Positions 57,751-64,000 of a stretch of 64,000 nucleotides of DNA are shown in pieces. This DNA comes from Prochilodus magdalenae (taxonomy: Eukaryota > Chordata > Actinopteri > Characiformes > Prochilodontidae), in assembly GCA_024036415.1 (NCBI GenBank), contig JAMWET010000681.1:1-64000 (forward strand), read 5' to 3'. Both the position numbers and the translations under genes were made by a program. The notes below the pieces were generated by a model. The model did no database searches, was not told where the DNA came from, and saw nothing but the letters and a program-made list of their open reading frames with translations. Within the stretch, counting starts at the first letter, position 1, and each line of letters opens with the position of its first letter.

Positions 57751-58488
57751 ACACCATACTGGTTGTGTGGATACTACCATAGCAAGCTGCTGGTGGCAGT
57801 GGGTAGAAGAAGGCATGCGTCTGTGATGAAGGATCTGGAAGACCTACATGAACTATGGAGAGGGAGAACCAACGGGCTGTCCGACATGTGCCCACAGACC
57901 TAACAGCCATTCAGACCTCCAGCGAGCAGTGGTGTCCTCCATCAGTCATCCTGTTAGTGCAGCACCATTGTCAGACGGCTGCACCACGCAGGACTACATG
58001 CACACAGACCGTTACCACGACTGTCCTTAACACCACGTCACCGTCACCAAAGACTGCAGTGGTGTCGTACCAGACTGTCATGGAGTGACTCAGAATGGCA
58101 GCGGGTCATCTTCAGTGACGAGTCCCGCTTTAGTCTTGGTAGAGACGCCCAACGAATCCGTGTGTGGAGGCACCGTGGTCAGCACCGAGATGAACGGTCT
58201 GTAGTCACACGTCAAGAAGACCTGGTCTCCCTCCACCTCCACCCCTACAGCACCATCTGCAGGAACTGTGTGAGGACGTTCAAGCTGCATGGGATGGATT
58301 ATCACAGGACACCATCAGGAACCTCTACAGCGGCGGCCCGACGCCATACTGAGAGACAGACTTCTGTATGTGTAGCTCAATAAATATTGATCATATCAGT
58401 CTAAATTTATCATCAGTTATTGATCCTGGTCACCTTTATCTTCCTTCCCAACAGACCCGCACTCCCACACCTCCTTCTGGGTGGAGGT
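57751..58488 (+). mobile_element. Internally deleted Tc1-like transposon, copy E (plus orientation)
   Basis: The only plus-oriented copy. It keeps the longer N-terminal half like copy B (57790-57930), then the first-Asp motif IFSDESRFSL (Asp at about 58117), the same central deletion, then ELCEDVQAAWDGLSQD-like. A further deletion of about 41 bp lies near 58330, between 'cctctacag' and 'cggcggcccgacgcc', relative to the other copies. The right end is ccttctgggtggagg (58480s). Two catalytic residues are absent; it cannot encode active transposase. Confidence 0.88.
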
Positions 58489-59009
58489 ATTGTCTTGGTG
58501 AGGAGTGTATTTCCAGATTGTGTTCTGCTGTATGTGGTAGAAGAATGCACTGGCTCCAATAGATTTTCTAACCCAACTTTAAAACGGTTCTCTGTTAAAC
58601 CTGAACCTTGAATGTTTTTCTTTTCACTGTGCTGAAAGGATGCCTGCTGCGCTATGTCCTCTAAGACTTTGCTAATTTCATGTCGGAAGTCTGGGTAATT
58701 GTCGTCATAAACTGCCAACTCCAAGTAGCAGCCACATGTGTGGGCAGTGGGTCATCTCTGAGGCCTTGCGTTTGTGTGAAGCTAACACTCATGCTCTAGC
58801 CAAGAAACAAATCTGATCCAGCTCAGAACTGCAGGAGAGAGGCAGGCGCTGTGTATCTGCTTCTCTCAGGTACGCACTTAAACATTCGCCAACACATGTC
58901 TGCTGGTCATTCATGGTGGTGGGGTACGTAGTTGAGCTCTGAGTGTTCTTGATGCTGGCTGTAGATTTTTCTATGCAGCTGTAGATGCCTTTGGACCTGC
59001 GTGCTCAAA
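58489..59009. other. Unique sequence, no gene seen
   Basis: Nothing to call. Confidence 0.4.
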
Positions 59010-59345
59010 TTATACTTTAGTATACGGGGAATACTTCCTTGTGCTCGGGTACTAATGTACTAAAAGTGTGCTATATACTAACTGTACTTAGTATACTAAA
59101 CATAATCATTAGTGCTATTAAACATAAACTTACACAGAACTAACTGTACTATTTTAAGACAGCCCTTAGTTTCATTTTGAAAACCTGAAATACATATTAA
59201 TTTATTTTTTAGTACATTAAAATATATTTTTAAATATATACACTTAGTATACTTCTATTATGTATACTAATGTACTACTGAGTTAAAATCTACTCGTAAG
59301 AATTACATTTATATTAACTATACTTGTACTTATCACACAAAATGA
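59010..59345. repeat. AT-rich dispersed repeat, copy 2
   Basis: Homologous to 32220-32540 (ordered shared words: agtatact, cattagtgct, ctatttt-agac, tagtacatta). Made of gtac/agtata/ttag-type palindromic words, with no coding remains. The same gtact/agtact vocabulary recurs in the 47-bp array 340 bp downstream, so the array may have grown from a copy of this element. Confidence 0.5.
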
Positions 59346-59686
59346 CAATGTGCCTGAAATGTAGTTGCTGGTAATAAAGTAAATGTGTAGTAGAGTCAGA
59401 TATACTGTGACACCGCATAAGGGGAGCTGTGGAATACATATTTTAATGACTAACACATTACATAGATTTCAGGTAGCGTTAGTTAGATTAGATTAGTCTT
59501 TAATGACTTCTAACTGGGATGTTCTGACAGGAGCTGTGGCCTCATTCTGTTTCTGGTAACTTTATGTTTATTTTTTTCTATATTTCTTGTTTTGAAAATG
59601 TTTCATGTTCATTCCAACGGGGGGACTCTTATTTTGAATATATAGCCTGGTTTGGGAACAGGAAAGGGAAGTCAATGGAAATTAGG
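59346..59686. other. Unique sequence, no gene seen
   Basis: Ordinary sequence with gttagattagattag near 59478-59495. Confidence 0.4.
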
Positions 59687-60454
59687 TATGGAGAGTACCA
59701 GTACTAAAGTATGTACCTTCAGATGTACTTAAGTATGGAGAGTACCAGTACTAAAGTATGTACCTTCAGATGTACTTAAGTATGGAGAGTACCAGTACTA
59801 AAGTATGTATCTTCAGATGTACTTAAGTATGGAGAGTACCAGTACTAAAGTATATACCTTTAGATGTACTTAAGTATGGAGAGTACCAGTACTAAAGTAT
59901 GTACCTTCAGATGTACCTAAATATGGCAAGTACCAGTACTAAAGAATGTACCTTCAGATGTACTTAAGTATGGAGAGTAACAGTACTAAAGTATTTACCT
60001 TCAGATGTACTTAAGTATGGAGAGTACCAGTACTAAAGTGTGTACCTTCAGATGTACTTAAGTATGGAGAGTACCAGTACTAAAGTATTTACCTTCAGAT
60101 GTACTTAAGTATGGAGAGTACCAGTACTAAAGTATGTACCTTCAGATGTACTTAAGTATCGAGAGTACCAGTACTAAAGTATGTACCTTCAGATGTACTT
60201 AAGTATGGAGAGTACCAGTACTAAAGTATGTACCTTCAGATGTACTTAAGTATGGAGAGTACCAGTACTAAAGTATGTACATTCAGATGTACTTAAGTAT
60301 GGAGAGTACCAGTACTAAAGTATTTACCTTCAGATGTAGTTAAGTATGGAGAGTAACAGTACTAAAGTATGTACCTTCAGATGTACTTAAGTATGGAGAG
60401 TAACAGTACTACAGTATGTACCTTCAGATGTACTTAAGTATGGAGAGTAACAGG
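59687..60454. repeat. 47-bp satellite, 16 units in register
   Basis: The unit starts at 59687, and 59687 + 16 x 47 = 60439 is exactly where the last partial unit starts, so I see no net indel in 16 units. A check at 60063 (unit 9) also fits. Units carry substitutions only (for example tatcgagag near 60157; taacagtac in several late units). Each unit holds palindromic agtact, gtac and acttaagt words. No coding potential is inferred. Confidence 0.97.
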
Positions 60455-61079
60455 AGCATGGTTTATTACGGCTCTAATGTCCTATTATCATTTCTGGAAC
60501 GAGACTCTTACATTTAGAATAAAGTACATGTGTACATGTTTCTATACTGTGGTCTATTTAACTCAGGAACAGTCTGTTTGAAGATTAGCCAATCTGTTCA
60601 CTGAGGCTTTGATGTGTGATGGTCAGTCAGTGTTTACATTACCCCTGTCCTGCTTTACCTGCCTTCTTCCAGGTGGTCGTCCAGGCATGAAATGGACATT
60701 TCCATGGATGCTGAGAATCCATCAATAGGCTTGTTTTGTTTTGACACCACAAAAGTTAAAAGGAAGGTCAGATTTCCCATAATGCAGTGGAGTAAACAGT
60801 GAGATATTAGACCGTGGTGGAGTTAAGATAAACACGTATCTAAAATGAAAACGCTTCAGTAAAGATACATGGAAAAGCTACTTAAGTACAGAGACCCGGT
60901 ACACTTACCCCTTTACCGTCCACCGCTGGTGCTGAATGTTTGTCATGTGAACACACGGGACTCTGCGGTGCATCTCTGATGTCTTGCGCCTAAGAAACCC
61001 TTTCAAGCAAAATCCTGTTCTAAGCACCTGAACAAAACAGTCCTAAACTACTCAGCCCACTTCTGCCAGCAGACAAAAG
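60455..61079. other. Unique sequence, no gene seen
   Basis: Nothing to call. Confidence 0.4.
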
Positions 61080-61960
61080 ATCAGCTCTGAATTCTTGTAG
61101 ATGGCCTTGTTTTTGCTTGGCAGGGGTTGACAGTGCAGTAGCGTCTCATTACCATGGTAATATAGGGTTTGAAGTAATTACCCGGTGCAGATGAATAGGC
61201 GACATATCGAAGCACACTTTGCTGTGGCCTCTCCCTGACAAGGTGGAACACTCGCCTTGCGTCCCTTTTGTGATCAGCAGCTAACTGGCTATGAACACCT
61301 TAATGCGCGGGTTCGTGCAAATCCTGTTATTTAAGAGTGAGAGATCCATTCTTTCAATCTAGTCAATTATCCCTCTTCATGAGTCCCTGTTGAGGAGCGG
61401 TGAGTGAGGTCTCTGGTTAACTCCACTCCTCCACCATTTAGGCGCTTGTTTTTTTTTTAAGTGAGGAAGAGAGGGAACGGTGCCGCCGGAAAACATTGTT
61501 TACAGTTCCCTGTGGTTTCTCGTGCTGATGCTTTAATTTATGGCTGTCATACTTTGGGTTTGAAAAAGGCACACAGAAACTTGGGCTCTGTGTCTTCTCT
61601 TTCATGTGATTGAGAGTAAAGTACGTGTAAGCTTTGACATTACCATAAAAGATCTAGGAGACCATGAATAGATTAATTGAGAGATATATGACATTGATAT
61701 CACTCTAATCAAAATGCTTGGATTGTTAATTACACTGGAGGAGTTTATGTAACGATGCAGTTCCCCGTTTCAGCTCCGATCTCAGCGAGAACTTTTATCC
61801 TTCTTGGTAATTGCATATTTAGCGCGTTGCCGGTGCAAACAGTCAGCATGCGGCGATCAGTGGGAAAGGTGATCTATCTGGGACGGTGTCAGAAATAGCA
61901 TGAAGAAAACCGGGTCCGTTTTTTTTCCCGGCGTTGAGAAAGCAGGCTGGTATTGCAGCT
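61080..61960. promoter_or_regulatory. Strong candidate conserved non-coding region with RFX-like palindrome
   Basis: Long repeat-free region with enhancer texture: ttgaagtaattacccggtgc, gcacactttgctgtggcct, gcgcgggttcgtgcaaatcc, aatcaaaatgcttggattgt, gtaattgcatatttagcgcg, gtgcaaacagtcagcatgcg. At 61148-61161 attaccatggtaat is a perfect 14-bp palindrome of the RFX X-box form (GTTACCATGGTAAC). Poly-T interruptions lie at 61449-61459 and 61920-61926. No exon seen. Confidence 0.47.
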
Positions 61961-62255
61961 GGGGAAGATGTTCAGATGATGGGAGTTTAGTGCTCCCCTC
62001 CCTTGTCATCAGTGCTCTTACGTGTGGGCTTAGCTAACAGCATTCAGTTGGATGCTAATGGTATGGTAGTCCTGCTCAGCTCACTGCGGCTGCTGGTACT
62101 AATACCTTTAGGGAAAAAAGCCCATGAAATTGCCTGAAAACACACAGATTTGTGCAGAAAGAACCTTATTACATGTCATTTGTGCCTGAAAGTTCCTTAC
62201 ACAGATAACCCCAATTTGTCTGAACTGACCTTCTTTCTCCATTCTGTCATGTTTT
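61961..62255. other. Unique sequence, possible regulatory continuation
   Basis: 62080-62230 is repeat-free; nothing specific. Confidence 0.3.
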
Positions 62256-62274
62256 AGTCTCTGTCTCTCTCTCC

Positions 62275-62307
<33 letters not shown>

Positions 62308-62368
62308 CCTCCCTCTCTCTCTCTCCCTCTCCCTCTCCCTCTCTCCCTCTCTCCCTCTCTCTCTCTCT
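62256..62368. repeat. (CT)n microsatellite
   Basis: Over 100 bp of ct/ccct units. The Arg/Glu-rich minus-strand frame is an artefact. Confidence 0.97.
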
Positions 62369-62809
62369 GTGCATAGCCTCACAATTGAACTATCCTGAGA
62401 ATGTGTTGACAGCTTTAATGACGTCCCATTTTGGAGTCCTTCAGATCCATTAGTGCCAATTACCTTACCTGAGTTTGCATTAGTGTTAATACCACATTCT
62501 TGCAGACGGGAATAATGAAAATAATATGACAGTTATGATCTGAAATGCTGGATCATTTGGAAAATGGGCATCTCGCGTGTTTTACACATCACCTTCCTCA
62601 ACCTTATATTGTAACAGCCAGGTGCCTGAAGAGACATACAAATCAAAGACAATTTGTTGTCTCCTACTTTGATTCTTTTCCTGCCGTGATCTCGCACTCG
62701 ATTCTTTGTACTAGCTGACTCTGATGAGATTAGTGGAATGGTAACAGTCTTCGGTAGATCACATTTCCTGTAGATGTAGATCCTGTGTATACACCCACCC
62801 ACACTCACT
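62369..62809. promoter_or_regulatory. Candidate conserved non-coding element
   Basis: 62390-62600 is repeat-free and motif-dense: agctttaatgacgtcccat, ccattagtgccaattacc, tgcattagtgttaatacc, gacagttatgatctgaaatg. Enhancer-like; conservation untested. Confidence 0.35.
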
Positions 62810-63210
62810 TTATTAGGTGCACCTCCCTGTATCTACACTCTCCATCCATCTTATTAGCTCCACCGACCATACAGGACACTCTGTAGGTGTACAGGTCCAG
62901 ACTGTAGTCCATCTGTTTCTCTGTGTACTGTATTACCCTGTTCTTCAATGGTCAGGACCCCCACAGGACCCCCACAGAGCAGGTAGTATGTGGGTGGTGG
63001 ATCATTCTCAGCCCTGCAGTGACACTGACGTGGTGTTAGTGTGTGCTGTGTTAGTACTCAGTCGACTAAGAACACCAACCAAACCAAAAGTATCCAGCCA
63101 ATAGCATCCTGTGATGACTGGTTAAGGACTAGAGGGCACAGGCTGTGCAGCAGTATGATCTCAGCCTTTATGTCTTCAGCATGTCTATGGTGTGAATGTG
63201 CCTCATCCTC
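62810..63210. repeat. Dispersed fish repeat, copy 2
   Basis: Starts ttattaggtgcacctccctg. Shares gaccatacaggacactctg, gtgtacaggtccagactgta and tgggtggtggatcattctcag with copy 1, and continues further (gccctgcagtgacactgacg, aatagcatcctgtgatgact, aaggactagagggcacagg). Contains a local duplication of caggacccccaca. No coding remains; class uncertain. Confidence 0.8.
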
Positions 63211-64000
63211 TTCACTGCATGAATGTAAATACACTAGCCTCCTCTTGCGGCTAGTTCAGTCCAGCTTTAGTTGCCCCAGTTGTTTCGCTGCAGTGGGATC
63301 AGGCTTCCTCTGGTGTGTAGGAGTGTGTTTTTGTATCTATAGACATTGTTCTCATTTCAATAGTGTGCTCTCTAAGCTCATTGGTTATTGAATTACCTAG
63401 TTCATTATGATGTAAGCTGAGGGGTTCAGACTAGTTTGATGTGAAACATTTCATTGTAATGAAGCGATTGTTCACAGCCGTGTTGATAGGAACCAGACCT
63501 CTGAAGTGTTTAAGGCCTCTAAAAGCTGCACCACAGAACGCTGTTACATGAAAACGCTTGTGCCATGCATGTGGCATTGTTTTACAATAGTTTCTGTGAT
63601 GAGGTTCTGGCCTACAACGCGCTCTTACATAATGCTACATGCAGAGTGTTGTAAGGCAAAATAGTCAAAGTAGACCTTGTAGCTTTCTCTACAGTGCATC
63701 ATCTCTCGTCTGAAAGACTGAAAGTCTGGGGAACTCCACTTTATGACATGTAGTATCCGTTATAGTTGAGTAGCTTTAGCAGTTAGCACTTTGGCTCCTT
63801 ATGTTTGCTAACTGCGTTTTTGCACAGCATGCACAGTAGCAAGATCGCAGGACATGCAGCATCAAACGAGGCAAATCCTCGTCGTACGTCATGCTACAGT
63901 TTTGTTGCTGCTTGATACTAGAGGAACACTCACACCCTTCTTATTTACTATGGCTAATCTAAATGAGAAGAAAGTCTAATAGAACATAACTTAGAATCTT
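63211..64000. other. Unique sequence to window end
   Basis: 63740-63830 contains 'gctaac/gttagc' words. No gene recognised. A 116-codon frame at 63041-63391 overlaps the dispersed repeat and is not called. Confidence 0.35.

Noticed and set aside
59687..60454. CRISPR-like array
   Set aside because: Units are contiguous 47-bp tandem repeats with no unique spacers, and the genome is eukaryotic.

Overview
This window reads as gene-poor vertebrate nuclear DNA, most likely from a teleost fish and probably an otophysan (characin, catfish or knifefish relative). Four things point there: several fossil Tc1/mariner transposons of types familiar from fish genomes, 5'-truncated LINE tails ending in tetranucleotide repeats, a dispersed repeat of a kind common in fish, and abundant GA, CA, AAT and AT microsatellites. 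Nothing looks prokaryotic or viral. I recognise no complete host protein-coding gene. Only three possible short exons stand out, and none can be assigned to a gene from sequence alone.

Layout. 1-2.8 kb: two 21-bp minisatellites, one interrupted by a LINE tail; the outer (left) part looks like a degraded or poorly polished copy of the right part. 3-7 kb: mostly unique sequence with two candidate exons (near 3.0-3.1 kb minus and 6.8 kb plus). 7.0-7.7 kb: minus-strand LINE remnant. 8.2-8.9 kb: AT-rich with an AAT microsatellite. 9.5-10.3 kb and 15.5-16.3 kb: two copies (A, B) of an internally deleted Tc1-like element; B lies beside an older, different Tc1-like transposase fossil (about 14.97-15.4 kb). 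10.3-14.9 kb and 16.3-40 kb: mostly unique, with many stretches that resemble conserved non-coding elements (best at about 11.6-12.07, 17.1-17.5, 23.8-24.1, 34.2-34.7 and 38.4-38.8 kb), plus a candidate 27-nt microexon at 28.52 kb. 40-46.1 kb: repeat-rich, with Tc1 fossils, a long AT/AC microsatellite and a dispersed fish repeat. 47.85-49.45 kb: a satellite almost lacking G on the plus strand, followed by a LINE 3' end (about 49.9-50.7 kb). 50.96-58.5 kb: three more copies (C, D, E) of the deleted Tc1 family, a nearly full-length DD34E Tc1-like fossil (52.02-53.13 kb) and a strong regulatory-looking block (53.45-54.25 kb). 59.69-60.45 kb: an indel-free 16 x 47-bp array. 61.1-62.0 kb: another regulatory-looking block containing a palindromic RFX-like site. 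62.8-63.2 kb: second copy of the dispersed fish repeat.

How it works together: the combination of few exons, many homeodomain-type AT-rich motif clusters and two CTCF-like sites is what one expects from an intron or flanking desert of a developmental regulator, later invaded by transposons that settled between the regulatory-looking blocks. That is inference: conservation could not be tested here, and the target gene is unknown. I found no convincing new biological system. The most useful observations are the deletion-derivative Tc1 family, the candidate microexon, the regulatory blocks, the two unusual satellites and the probable sequence-quality problem at the left edge.
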